DNA from: Pseudonocardia autotrophica
GTDB taxonomy: Bacteria > Actinomycetota > Actinomycetes > Mycobacteriales > Pseudonocardiaceae
NCBI RefSeq assembly: GCF_003945385.1
Contig: NZ_AP018920.1
Span: 682,001-746,000 of the forward strand
Length of the DNA: 64,000 nucleotides
Reading direction: 5' to 3'
Shown here: positions 49,286 to 57,488 of the stretch, one piece after another
How positions within the stretch are numbered: the stretch's first letter is position 1
Layout of the letters: every line of letters starts with the position of its first letter
Translations under genes and position numbers: made by a program
The notes under the pieces: generated by a model
Database searches by the model: none
The model's input: the letters and a program-made list of their open reading frames with translations, nothing else
What the model was told of the DNA's origin: nothing

Positions 49286-50347
49286 GTGAGCTCCCCCGCC
49301 TCGACGACCACCGATCCCCGGCTGAGCGCGCACACGACGCTGCGGCTGGGCGGGCCGGCCGCCCGGATCGTGCGCGCGGAGGGCGCCGCCGAGGTGGTCG
49401 ACGCGGTCCGCTCGGCGGACGCCGCGGGGGAGCGGGTGCTGCTGGTCGGTGGCGGTTCCAACCTGGTCGTGGCCGACGCCGGGTTCGACGGCACCGCGGT
49501 GCTGCTGGCCGGGCGCGGGCTGAGCCACGAGCGTCGCGACGGCACGGTCGTGCTGACCGCCGAGGCCGGCGAGGACTGGGACGACGTGGTCGCCGCCACC
49601 GTCGCCGAGGGGCTCGGCGGGCTGGAGTGCCTCTCCGGCATCCCGGGCCGCACCGGCGCCACCCCGGTGCAGAACGTCGGCGCCTACGGCGTCGAGATCG
49701 CCGACCTGCTCGTCGACGTCGATCTCTACGACCGCCGTACCCGCACCGTGCGCGAGCACGTGCCGGCCGCCGCGCTCGGGCTCGCCTACCGGACCAGCGT
49801 GCTCAAGGGCAACGACGACGCGATCGTGCTGCGTGCCCGGTTCGCACTGCGCGCCGACGGCCGGTCCGCCCCGATCCGCTACGCCGAGCTGGCCCGCACC
49901 CTCGGCGTCGAGCAGGACAGCCGGGTCGATCCGGCGGTGGCCCGCGAGGCGGTGCTCGCCCTGCGCCGCGGCAAGGGCATGGTGCTCGACGCCTCGGACC
50001 ACGACACCTGGTCGGCCGGGTCGTTCTTCACCAACCCGGTCCTGGCCGTCGCCGACGCACCCGTCGTCGACGGGCTCGCCGCCTGGCCCGCCGGCGAGGG
50101 CCGGGTCAAGCTGTCCGCCGCCGGACTGATCCAGCAGGCCGGTTTCGGCCGTGGCCACACCGGACCCGGCGGGCGGGTGTCGCTGTCCACCCGGCACGTG
50201 CTGGCGCTCACCCACCGCGGCGGCGGGACGACGGCGGACCTGCTCGCGCTGGCCCGCGAGGTCCGCGACGGAGTGGCCGACCGGTTCCGGGTCGATCTGC
50301 ACCCGGAACCGGTGCTCGTCGGCTGCGCACTCCGACCGGCCCGGTGA
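49286..50347 (+). CDS. murB: UDP-N-acetylenolpyruvoylglucosamine reductase
   Basis: A 353-residue FAD enzyme that makes UDP-MurNAc for peptidoglycan. FAD-binding blocks are LLVGGGSNLVVAD and GLECLSGIPGRTGATPVQNV; catalytic residues are in AYRTSVLKG (Arg), SAGSFFTNP (Ser) and LHPEPVLVG (Glu). It is a type I MurB in loop content. GTG at 49286 starts it, with weak spacing to the divergent DUF2505 gene. Confidence 0.95.
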   Translation: MSSPASTTTDPRLSAHTTLRLGGPAARIVRAEGAAEVVDAVRSADAAGERVLLVGGGSNLVVADAGFDGTAVLLAGRGLSHERRDGTVVLTAEAGEDWDDVVAATVAEGLGGLECLSGIPGRTGATPVQNVGAYGVEIADLLVDVDLYDRRTRTVREHVPAAALGLAYRTSVLKGNDDAIVLRARFALRADGRSAPIRYAELARTLGVEQDSRVDPAVAREAVLALRRGKGMVLDASDHDTWSAGSFFTNPVLAVADAPVVDGLAAWPAGEGRVKLSAAGLIQQAGFGRGHTGPGGRVSLSTRHVLALTHRGGGTTADLLALAREVRDGVADRFRVDLHPEPVLVGCALRPAR

Positions 50348-50378
50348 GAAACCGGCCGGGAACGGGTACGGACCGGGC

Positions 50379-50600
50379 ATGAACGTCCCGCAGAACTCCC
50401 CGCAGAACACCGCCGTCCCCGCCGAACGCGCCGAGAGCCGTGCCACCCCGCTTCCCGAGGAGGAGGGCACCGGCGCGCCGGACCGGGACGGCGCCGAGGA
50501 GATCCTGCGCGAGTCCGAGGAGCGGATCGCGGGTGCGGCCGCCGGCGACGAGCCCGCCGCCGACGCCGAGCAGCGCCGCCGCTCCGAGGAAGCGCTCTGA
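50379..50600 (+). CDS. Small acidic hypothetical protein
   Basis: A 73-residue protein, MNVPQNSPQNTAVPAERAES onward, very rich in Glu, Ala and Arg and probably disordered then helical (GAEEILRESEERIAGAAAGD). The ATG lies 32 bases after murB, without a clear ribosome site, so coding status is moderate. No family recognised. Confidence 0.5.
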   Translation: MNVPQNSPQNTAVPAERAESRATPLPEEEGTGAPDRDGAEEILRESEERIAGAAAGDEPAADAEQRRRSEEAL

Positions 50601-50603
50601 GCC

Positions 50604-51341
50604 TCAGGTGCGCGCGCTCCGGGTGGAGGTCGCCTGGTCGCGCGGCTTGAGCACGATCTGGTCCAGGTTGACGTGCGAGGGCCGGGTCGCGGCGAAGACG
50701 ATGGTGTCCGCCACGTCCTCGGCGGTCAGCGGGGTCAGCCCCGCGTAGACCTTCGCGGCCTTCTCGGCGTCGCCACCGAACCGCACCTCGGAGAACTCGG
50801 TCTCGACCATCCCCGGGGCGATCTCGGTGACCCGGATCGGCTCGCCGAGCAGCTCACCGCGCAGCGTCCGGTGCAGCATCGCCTGGGCGTGCTTCGCGCC
50901 GGTGTAACCGGCCCCGTTGTCGTACCAGTCGAGCGCGGCGACCGAGGTCACGGTGATCACGTGCCCGTCGCCGGAGGCGCGCAGCTTCGGCAGGAACGCC
51001 TTGGTCAGCCGCAGCGTCCCGAGGACGTTGGTCTCCCACATCCAGCGCCACTCGTCCTCGTCGGCCTGCTCGACGGTGGCGAGCCCCTTGGCGCCGCCCG
51101 CGTTGTTGACCAGGACAGCGGCCTCGGGCACGGCCTCGTCGAACGCCCGGACCGAATCGGCGTCGGTGATGTCCAGGGCGAGCGCGGTGCCGCCGATCTC
51201 GTCGGCGATCTCCTGGCAGCGCTCGACCCGGCGGGCGCCGAGGACGACATGGAACCCGGCCTTCGCGAGGGCGCGGGCGGTGGCGGCGCCGATCCCGGAG
51301 GAGGCGCCGGTGACGACAGCGGTCTTGTGCTCGGCGGTCAT
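50604..51341 (-). CDS. Short-chain dehydrogenase/reductase
   Basis: A 245-residue classical SDR. The cofactor motif is TGASSGIG (Rossmann loop), followed by NNAG and the catalytic Ser in VTSVAAL with Tyr-x3-Lys in YTGAKH. The closest behaviour is that of serine/3-hydroxy acid dehydrogenase YdfG-like SDRs (PGMVETEFSEVRF and DVADTIVFAATRPSHVNLDQ are typical). Likely NADP-dependent. It is convergent with the small protein gene. Confidence 0.92.
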   Translation of the reverse strand: MTAEHKTAVVTGASSGIGAATARALAKAGFHVVLGARRVERCQEIADEIGGTALALDITDADSVRAFDEAVPEAAVLVNNAGGAKGLATVEQADEDEWRWMWETNVLGTLRLTKAFLPKLRASGDGHVITVTSVAALDWYDNGAGYTGAKHAQAMLHRTLRGELLGEPIRVTEIAPGMVETEFSEVRFGGDAEKAAKVYAGLTPLTAEDVADTIVFAATRPSHVNLDQIVLKPRDQATSTRSART

Positions 51342-51365
51342 GCCCCGAAGCCTAGGCGGCCGGTC

Positions 51366-51647
51366 TCAGCGGGGTTCGACCCCGCGCTGCGCGGACCGGT
51401 CACCCCGGCGGGCGGCCGCCCGCTGCGCCGTGAACACGAGCACACCGAACAGTCCGACGCCCAGCCCGGCGACACACGTCCAGAAGACCTCCCCCGGACC
51501 GGTCCCGGCGACGAACCCGGCGCACAGCACGATCCCGGCGGCGATCGCCCAGAGGACCATCCCGCCGATGATCACCGGTGGTGATCCGTAGAACCGGGAC
51601 GGCAACGCGGGCGGGGGCGGTGGGTCGCCGTCGTGGGGTGCCGTCAC
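51366..51647 (-). CDS. DUF2530 family membrane protein
   Basis: A 93-residue protein with a Pro-rich head (PHDGDPPPPPALPSRFYGSP) and two membrane segments (VIIGGMVLWAIAAGIVLCAG and VFWTCVAGLGVGLFGVLVFT), as in DUF2530. Starts at GTG 51647. Divergent from the purine permease. Function unknown. Confidence 0.8.
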   Translation of the reverse strand: MTAPHDGDPPPPPALPSRFYGSPPVIIGGMVLWAIAAGIVLCAGFVAGTGPGEVFWTCVAGLGVGLFGVLVFTAQRAAARRGDRSAQRGVEPR

Positions 51648-51713
51648 ACCCTGCACCCTAACGACCGTGTACCGGCGGACCGCCCAGCGTTTCGCCGCGT
51701 CTAGGGTGTCGCC

Positions 51714-53147
51714 GTGATCGAGCGCCTGTTCCGCGTCTCCGAGCGCGGGTCCACGATCCCCCGGGAGCTGCGCGGGGGACTCGTCACCTTCATGGCGATG
51801 GCCTACATCATCGTCCTGAATCCACTGATCCTCGGCAGTGTCACCGCGACCGACCCGTCGGCCAAGACCGACGCGCTCGGCGGCATCCTGCCGCTGGCCC
51901 AGGTCGCCGCGGTGACGGCGCTGGTGGCGGGGGTGATGACGATCCTCTTCGGCGTGCTCGCGAACTACCCGTTCGCGATCGCCACCGGGCTGGGGATCAA
52001 CACCCTGCTGGCCGTGACCATCGCCCCGCTGATGAGCTGGCCGGAGGCGATGGGCCTGGTCGTGATCAACGGCTTCATCATCGTGATCCTCGCCGCCACC
52101 GGCTTCCGCACGGCGGTCTTCAACGCCGTACCCACCGAGCTGAAGACGGCGATCGCGGTCGGCATCGGGGCGTTCATCGCGATGATCGGGCTGGTCGACT
52201 CCGGCTTCGTGCGCCGGCTGCCCGACGCCGCCAACACCACCGTGCCGGTCGGGCTGGGCATCGACGGGTCGATCGCGTCCTGGCCGACCTTCGTGTTCGT
52301 GCTCGGCCTGCTGATCGTGGGCGTGCTCGTGGCGCGTGGGGTGCGGGCCGGGATCCTGATCGGCGTCGTGCTGAACACGATCATCGCGATCGTCGTCGAG
52401 GCGCTGACCCGGGTGGGCCCAGGCGGGCCGGACAACCCGGGGGGCTGGTCGCTGGCGGTGCCCGAGCTGCCGTCGCAGATCGTCGGGATGCCGGACCTGT
52501 CGCTGGTCGGTGAGGTGTCGTTCGGCGCGTTCGCCCGGCTGGACATCCTGACCGTAGTGCTGCTGATCTTCACGCTGGTGCTGGCGAACTTCTTCGACGC
52601 GATGGGCACGCTGACCGGGCTCGGCAGGCAGGCCGGGCTCAACGACGCCCAGGACAAGCTGCCGAACGTCGGCCGGGCACTGGTCGTCGAGGGGGCGGGT
52701 GCGGTCGCGGGTGGTGCGGCGTCGTCGTCGTCGAACACGCTGTTCGTGGAATCGGCGGCCGGCATCGCCGAGGGCGCCCGGACCGGGCTGGCGAACGTGC
52801 TGACCGGCCTGCTGTTCCTGCTCGCGATGTTCTTCACCCCGCTGTACGCGATCGTGCCGGTCGAGGCCGCCGCACCGGCACTGGTGGTGGTGGGGGCGCT
52901 GATGTTCCGGCAGATCACCTCGATCGAGCTGGACGACCTGCGGACGGCGATCCCGGTGTTCCTCACCGTCGTCGTCATGCCGTTCACGTACTCGATCGCC
53001 AACGGCATCGGCGCCGGCTTCATCTCCTACGTGCTGCTGGCCGCGACGACCGGACGGGCCCGGCAGGTGCACCCGCTGATGTGGGTGGTCGCGGTGCTGT
53101 TCGTCGGGTACTTCGGCGTGGGACCGTTGCGCGAGCTGCTCGGCTAG
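51714..53147 (+). CDS. NCS2/AzgA-type purine permease
   Basis: A 477-residue transporter with about 12-14 membrane segments. The N-terminal RELRGGLVTFMAMAYIIVLN and the motif LANYPFAIATGLGINTLLAV (equivalent to the AzgA GMGLNA stretch) place it in the AzgA-like branch, which imports adenine, guanine or hypoxanthine with protons. DAMGTLTGLGRQAGL and ASSSSNTLFVESAAGIAEGA correspond to the family's substrate-site helices. GTG start at 51714. The terminator at 53241 ends its transcript. Confidence 0.92.
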   Translation: MIERLFRVSERGSTIPRELRGGLVTFMAMAYIIVLNPLILGSVTATDPSAKTDALGGILPLAQVAAVTALVAGVMTILFGVLANYPFAIATGLGINTLLAVTIAPLMSWPEAMGLVVINGFIIVILAATGFRTAVFNAVPTELKTAIAVGIGAFIAMIGLVDSGFVRRLPDAANTTVPVGLGIDGSIASWPTFVFVLGLLIVGVLVARGVRAGILIGVVLNTIIAIVVEALTRVGPGGPDNPGGWSLAVPELPSQIVGMPDLSLVGEVSFGAFARLDILTVVLLIFTLVLANFFDAMGTLTGLGRQAGLNDAQDKLPNVGRALVVEGAGAVAGGAASSSSNTLFVESAAGIAEGARTGLANVLTGLLFLLAMFFTPLYAIVPVEAAAPALVVVGALMFRQITSIELDDLRTAIPVFLTVVVMPFTYSIANGIGAGFISYVLLAATTGRARQVHPLMWVVAVLFVGYFGVGPLRELLG

Positions 53148-53164
53148 AACTTTCCCGCCACGCC

Positions 53165-53280
53165 TTGCGAGGTAAGGCAAGGCTGAGCTAACTTATGCAC
53201 GTCGCTTCGTGGTGGGAGCGGCGCGTCAGTTCGGGACAGGAGAAGGCCCCGGCTCCCTGGAGGAGCCGGGGCCTTCTTCT
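53165..53280 (+). ncRNA. Candidate iron-regulated short transcript
   Basis: A promoter-like pair, TTGCGA (53165) and TAACTT (53189), 18 bases apart, encloses TAAGGCAAGGCTGAGCTAA (53173-53191), which agrees with the DtxR/IdeR iron-box consensus at 14 of 19 positions. The perfect terminator hairpin begins about 45 bases after the predicted start, so the product would be only about 80 bases. A leader peptide (MHVASWWERR) is possible but nothing lies downstream to attenuate. Inference; there is no expression data here. Confidence 0.4.
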
Positions 53281-53287
53281 TTTCCCC
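53241..53287. terminator. Strong intrinsic terminator
   Basis: AGAAGGCCCCGGCTCC (53241-53256), loop CTGGA and the exact complement (53262-53277), followed by TCTTTT. A 16-bp stem with a T tract, one of the few classical terminators in this genome region. It lies between convergent permease and GH16 genes. Confidence 0.93.
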
Positions 53288-53330
53288 AGTCACACCGTCC
53301 CGCCGCCGAGCGAGGACGGTGCTCCGCCGG

Positions 53331-54260
53331 TCAGGGCGCGTAGATGCGCACCCAGTCCACCTCGAAGTCGAGTTCATCGGGGGAGGTCTCGTCGAGCGGG
53401 GGGATCCAGTCCTTGCCGTACGGGCCGATGTCCTGCTGCATGGCCAGGTGCATCGGGCGCGGCGGGATGTGGTCGGGATCCATCGTCCGGAACACCTCGA
53501 CGCCGTCGATGTAGAAGACGACCCGGTCCGGCAGCCACTCGACGGCGTAGTTGTGCCAGTCGGTGAAGTCGCCGGTGATCGTCTTGCCGACCTGGCTGTT
53601 GTCGGATCCGTAGTGGACGATCGCGTGCGTCTCGGAGCGGTCGCCCTTCGGAATCTCCATGAAGTTGAGCTCACCGCCGATCGGCCAGTCCTCGGCGACC
53701 GGCCAGAGCAGCGCCACGTCGCCGTAGCCGGTGCCCGGGTTGGTCTTGGCCCGGATCTCCCAGCGGCCGTACTGCATGCCGCCCTTCCAGTGCAGGCCCG
53801 CCGAGGTGAGACCGCGGCTGGTGAGGAGCAGCCGTCCGTCGCGGACCGACAGGTTCTCGGCGAGGTGCCTGCCGACGCCGCCGGTGGTCTCGCCGGTGTA
53901 GGGGGCCCACCGGTCCAGGTCGAGCTCGGTGCCCTCGAACTCGTCGCCGGCGATCATCTGCCAGTTGTTGCGGACACCGGCCTCGGCCTCCGAGCGGGAC
54001 GCCGGGGCCAGCGCGCCGACCTGGTCCGGCCGCAGCTGGTCGTTCATCCCGCCGGGGGACTCCTCGGGGGCCGGGGCTGCGGCGGGCGGGGTGTCCCGTT
54101 CGGAGCCGCCGGTCAGCTCGACGGACGCGGCGACGACGACCACGCCGGCCAGTGCGCCCACCGCGAGCAGCGCACCGAGGACGGTCGGCCACCTGCGCCG
54201 GCTGGGCGCCTCGGGATCCGGCGTGCGGTGCCGTGCCCGCTCGGGTGCCTTCTGCTGCAC
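53331..54260 (-). CDS. Membrane-anchored GH16-family protein with altered catalytic motif
   Basis: A 309-residue protein. A membrane anchor or signal (VLGALLAVGALAGVVVVAAS, about residues 27-46) and a Pro/Glu linker precede a GH16 (laminarinase/lichenase) jelly roll (DEFEGTELDLDRWAPYTGET, then GGMQYGRWEIRAKTNPGTGY). The active-site motif reads ELNFME; the family consensus is E-[ILV]-D-[IVF]-x-E, so the middle Asp is Asn. Both Glu residues remain, so activity may be weakened or altered. A second GH16 gene lies 65 bases upstream on the same strand. Confidence 0.87.
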   Translation of the reverse strand: MQQKAPERARHRTPDPEAPSRRRWPTVLGALLAVGALAGVVVVAASVELTGGSERDTPPAAAPAPEESPGGMNDQLRPDQVGALAPASRSEAEAGVRNNWQMIAGDEFEGTELDLDRWAPYTGETTGGVGRHLAENLSVRDGRLLLTSRGLTSAGLHWKGGMQYGRWEIRAKTNPGTGYGDVALLWPVAEDWPIGGELNFMEIPKGDRSETHAIVHYGSDNSQVGKTITGDFTDWHNYAVEWLPDRVVFYIDGVEVFRTMDPDHIPPRPMHLAMQQDIGPYGKDWIPPLDETSPDELDFEVDWVRIYAP

Positions 54261-54325
54261 GCCGTCCTCCTTCTCGTGGCGACCCGCAACACGCTAGGGA
54301 GGACGGCCTGTGGCCACGCTGAGAG

Positions 54326-55270
54326 TCAGTCGAGCGCGTACTGCCGCACCCAGTCGACCTCCATCGACGACTCCTGCACCGAGCCGCCCTTCGGGAACCA
54401 GTCCAGCTGGATGCACAGGTGCATCGGGCCGGGTGGCTGGACCGTCGGGTCGGTGGTCTCGAACCACTGCTCGCCGTCGACGTAGGCGGTGATCCGGTCC
54501 GGGGTCCACTCGACCGCCCAGTTGTGCCATTCGGTCGCGTCGATGCCGACCGAGCCGTCGATCTGGGAGTTGTCCGCCCCGTAGTGCACGAAGATGTTCG
54601 TCTCCTGCCGGGACGGGTCCATCATCTCCATGAAGTCGATCTCGCCGCCGACCGGGAAGTTCTCCGCGGTCGGCCAGAGCAGCAGCAGGGCGTTGTACGA
54701 CGGGTCGGACGCCGGTGCCCGCACCCGCCCCTCCCAGCGGCCGTAGCGCTGGCTGCCCTCGGTCCAGGCCATCCCGGCGGTGTTGCCGTCGGCGTCGCCG
54801 GTGATCGTGAGGATGCCGTCGGCGACGCCGACCGCGTCCGGGGTGCGGCGGCCGTTGCCCGCGTGCCCGGGGCCGTCGTAGATGTTCCAGCCGGAGAGGC
54901 CGTCGTCGAAGTCGTCCGAGCGGACGGGTTCACCCCAACCGAGTTGCTCGGCGGCACTGGTGCCGGTGCCCTCTGCTCTGCTCACCTCGTCGCTCCTGGT
55001 GTCATTCCCCGATGGTGCCGGGTCCGTCGCGCGGCCGCCCGGATCGTCCGGCTCCGGGTACCCGTCCTGCTCGGTGTCCTGGCCGAGGGACTGCCCGGTG
55101 AGCTGCTCGGTGACTTGTTCGGTGACTTGTTCGGAGACACCCGGCGGCGAGCCGGTGTCGCCGGGTGTCACCCCGATCAGCTCACCACCGGGGCCGAGCA
55201 CCAGCAGCAGCACCGTGACCCCCTTCGCGACCAGTCTCTTGATCAGTTCTTCCAGCTCGTCGGCGGTCAT
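54326..55270 (-). CDS. GH16-family glycoside hydrolase (EIDFME intact)
   Basis: A 314-residue protein. The N-terminus is unusual: MTADELEELIKRLVAKG, a short hydrophobic patch VTVLLLVLGPGG, then a Gln/Thr-rich linker with three imperfect VTEQ repeats. There is no classical signal peptide. The GH16 domain begins about residue 110 (PVRSDDFDDGLSGWNIYDGP) and has the canonical catalytic motif GGEIDFMEMMD. The paralogue downstream has the same fold with a changed motif. It is the fifth gene of the strand-wide operon (16 bases after the preceding stop). Confidence 0.88.
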   Translation of the reverse strand: MTADELEELIKRLVAKGVTVLLLVLGPGGELIGVTPGDTGSPPGVSEQVTEQVTEQLTGQSLGQDTEQDGYPEPDDPGGRATDPAPSGNDTRSDEVSRAEGTGTSAAEQLGWGEPVRSDDFDDGLSGWNIYDGPGHAGNGRRTPDAVGVADGILTITGDADGNTAGMAWTEGSQRYGRWEGRVRAPASDPSYNALLLLWPTAENFPVGGEIDFMEMMDPSRQETNIFVHYGADNSQIDGSVGIDATEWHNWAVEWTPDRITAYVDGEQWFETTDPTVQPPGPMHLCIQLDWFPKGGSVQESSMEVDWVRQYALD

Positions 55271-55285
55271 CGCCCGCTCCTCGGG

Positions 55286-55837
55286 TCAGTCGCCCACGTC
55301 GGGCGTGTCGGGGGTGATCGGTGTGTCGGCGGCGACCAGCCAGCGGCCCGCCGGGTCGCGGTGCAGCACGACGCGGGTCCGCCACCGCTCGGTGCGCGGC
55401 GTTGCGCCCAGCGCCGCGGTCGTCGTCCGGACCTCGGCGACGAACGCGACCCGGCCGCGGACCGGATCGGTCCCCGCCGGTTCGAGCGCGTCGACGACCG
55501 CGATCCGGCGCTCGCCCGCACCCGGCGGATCGAGGACCGGGAAACCGGCGCCGCCGGCCGGGGTGGCGTATCCGACGGCGTCGCGGCGGGTCCGCTCCGC
55601 CGGGTCCGGGGCGGCGCCGTGGGCGGCAACCAGGTAGGCGCGGGCGACGGCCTCGGGGGACGACGGCGGCACCGCCGGACGCCGCGGATCCGGGCCCCGC
55701 TCCGGTCCGGGATCCGCGAGCGCGGCCCGGTCGTCCACGCTCAGGACACCGGCCGGCGACGGATCACCGGGCAGGACGACGAGCACCAGCACCGCCACCG
55801 GGACGACCAGTACGGCGGCGAGCAGCACCGCCGTCAC
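55286..55837 (-). CDS. Membrane-anchored NTF2/TcpC-like small protein
   Basis: A 183-residue protein. After GTG, one membrane segment (AVLLAAVLVVPVAVLVLVVL) and a linker lead to a domain PEAVARAYLVAAHGAAPDPA, then ERRIAVVDALEPAGTDPVRG and RVAFVAEVRTTTAALG. This looks like the NTF2-like fold of VirB8/TcpC transfer-complex components or simple NTF2-like wall-associated proteins. The GTG overlaps the preceding stop (GTGA). The assignment is inference from layout. Confidence 0.6.
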   Translation of the reverse strand: MTAVLLAAVLVVPVAVLVLVVLPGDPSPAGVLSVDDRAALADPGPERGPDPRRPAVPPSSPEAVARAYLVAAHGAAPDPAERTRRDAVGYATPAGGAGFPVLDPPGAGERRIAVVDALEPAGTDPVRGRVAFVAEVRTTTAALGATPRTERWRTRVVLHRDPAGRWLVAADTPITPDTPDVGD

Positions 55838-56964
55838 TGGGCGAAGCTGACGTGGATGTGGTCGTAGTGCCCGCCGGTCGGGTCGGACGTGTCGTACACG
55901 GCGCCACCGGTGTAGCGACGCCCCCAGCCTGTCCCGTCCTCGCGCACCGCCGGATCCCAGTAGCGGCCCTGCCAGATCAGGTAGCGGATCTGCAGCGGTT
56001 CGGCGTTGGCCGCGAGCCAGTGCGCGATCCGCCAGCCCTCCGCCAGGTCCGGCTCCTCCGGGAAGCGTCCGGCCGGGCCGGTGAACAGGTCGCATGCGAG
56101 TCCCCTCGGGTGGTCGGAGCGGGGGTTGCGCGGGTGCTCGTCCCAGCAGCCGACGGTGTCGATCACCGGATCGAAGGCGGCCCGGACGGCGGCGAGGCCG
56201 TGCGCGGTGGCGCCGGTCAGGCAGCCGTCCGACCGGACCGGGTCGGGCTCGCCGCACGCCGTCTCCCCGCCGGTCCAGGCCGGCGCCGCGGCCGTTGCGG
56301 GATCGGCGGGCGGGGCGGCCCCGGGATCGGCGGCCGCGGGATCGCTGGGCGGGGCGGTCTCCGGGGTGGCCTGCGGGGTGCCGGTCGAGTAGCCGGCGAC
56401 CAGCTCGTGCACCGCGTCGAGGTAGCGGCGGACCGCGGACGCGCACGCCTGCGAGCAGCCGGCCTCGCCTGCGGCGGGGATCCCGTTCGCCGATCCGCTG
56501 ACCCGGCGGCAGCCCGCGATGTGGCAGACCAGCATCGCGTCGAGCACCGTGACGTCCTTCGGTGTGGTCGCCAGGTGCCCGGCGGCGGCGCGCAGCGTGG
56601 CGCACAGCCACGGCACGACGGTCCGCAGATGTGCGGCGGGATCGGTGAGCGCGGGATCCGGCCAGGGGGCGCCACCCGCTGCGGTCCAGGTCCGCTCGGA
56701 CACCTGGAGCAACCCCACCGCGGAGCCGGTCCGCAGCTCAGGGTTCCAGCCGGACTCGGCCTGCACCTGCGCGACGACCCAGGCGGCCGGCAGCTCAGGG
56801 CAGCCATCGGTGGTGAGCTCGGTGATCAGCGGCAGATGCGGCCGGGCGGCCTCGGGGACCCGTTCGTGGTCGATCCCGGACGGTTCCGGAGGCTCGGCGG
56901 CGGCCGGACCCGGCGCCGCCAGCAGCGCGGCGAGCAGGGCAGGCACCAGCATCAGTGCCCGCAC
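55834..56964 (-). CDS. Secreted wall hydrolase: SLT-like N-terminus, peptidase-like C-terminus
   Basis: A 376-residue exported protein. The signal peptide MRALMLVPALLAALLAAPGP precedes a lytic-transglycosylase-like domain (AWVVAQVQAESGWNPELRTG with the likely catalytic Glu in QAESGWNP, then SAVGLLQVSERTW). An Ala/Pro linker follows, then a C-terminal domain SDHPRGLACDLFTGPAGRFP with RYTGGAVYDTSDPTGGHYDH and IHVSF, which looks like a D-Ala-D-Ala carboxypeptidase (M15/ARB_07466-like) zinc site. Two-domain wall hydrolases of this kind make gaps for transfer machines. It is coupled at both ends. Confidence 0.78.
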   Translation of the reverse strand: MRALMLVPALLAALLAAPGPAAAEPPEPSGIDHERVPEAARPHLPLITELTTDGCPELPAAWVVAQVQAESGWNPELRTGSAVGLLQVSERTWTAAGGAPWPDPALTDPAAHLRTVVPWLCATLRAAAGHLATTPKDVTVLDAMLVCHIAGCRRVSGSANGIPAAGEAGCSQACASAVRRYLDAVHELVAGYSTGTPQATPETAPPSDPAAADPGAAPPADPATAAAPAWTGGETACGEPDPVRSDGCLTGATAHGLAAVRAAFDPVIDTVGCWDEHPRNPRSDHPRGLACDLFTGPAGRFPEEPDLAEGWRIAHWLAANAEPLQIRYLIWQGRYWDPAVREDGTGWGRRYTGGAVYDTSDPTGGHYDHIHVSFAQ

Positions 56965-57488
56965 GGGTCACCGGGTCCGGTCCGGGGGAGCGGGACGGCC
57001 CCGTGCAGCGGGCGCAGGCCCCCGGACCCACCGGTGACGAGCGGGCGCGCGAGCCGGTCCCCGGCGGTCAGTGCGGCGACGATCCGGCCGAGCGCCTCGG
57101 CGTACCGGCGGATCGCGGTGGACGGCGCGGAGCGGGTCAGCACCGTCGCGGCGTCCGACCACGGATCGGGTGAGCGGACCCATCCCGGCACCGCGGGCAG
57201 CGCCACCACGGCGGCCCAGCCGGTGCCCGCGGCGTCGGCGTCGAACCCGTCCGGTTCGCTCCATCCCGGATGCAGTGCCAGCACCGGCGCGCCGGGCCCA
57301 GGCCCCGGCGCGACCCGGGCGGCGTCGGCGAGCCCGGCGACCGTGTCCCGGCACAGCAGCACGTCCGGCAGGAGATCGGAGCCCCGGACGACGCCGAGAT
57401 CGTGGGCCCGCAGTGCGCGCGCGACGGTCGTGGTGCCGACGCCGCCGGCGAGGCCGCCGACCGCCGGGATGCGCTGGGTACCGGTCAC
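56952..57488 (-). CDS. P-loop-like protein with GGVGTTT loop
   Basis: A 178-residue cytoplasmic protein from GTG. PAVGGLAGGVGTTTVARALR resembles the ParA/MinD phosphate loop, with Thr where the catalytic Lys (GKT) should be. VLLCRDTVAGLADAARV and a Trp-rich WSDAATVLTRSAPSTAIRRY stretch follow. No switch motif is clear. The gene overlaps both neighbours (GTGA upstream; 13 bases with the hydrolase gene downstream). Confidence 0.65.
   Translation of the reverse strand: MTGTQRIPAVGGLAGGVGTTTVARALRAHDLGVVRGSDLLPDVLLCRDTVAGLADAARVAPGPGPGAPVLALHPGWSEPDGFDADAAGTGWAAVVALPAVPGWVRSPDPWSDAATVLTRSAPSTAIRRYAEALGRIVAALTAGDRLARPLVTGGSGGLRPLHGAVPLPRTGPGDPCGH

Noticed and set aside
53195..53240. Trp leader peptide and attenuator (tandem Trp in MHVASWWERR followed by a terminator)
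   Set aside because: No amino-acid biosynthesis gene lies downstream on that strand, and no anti-terminator pairing is visible.
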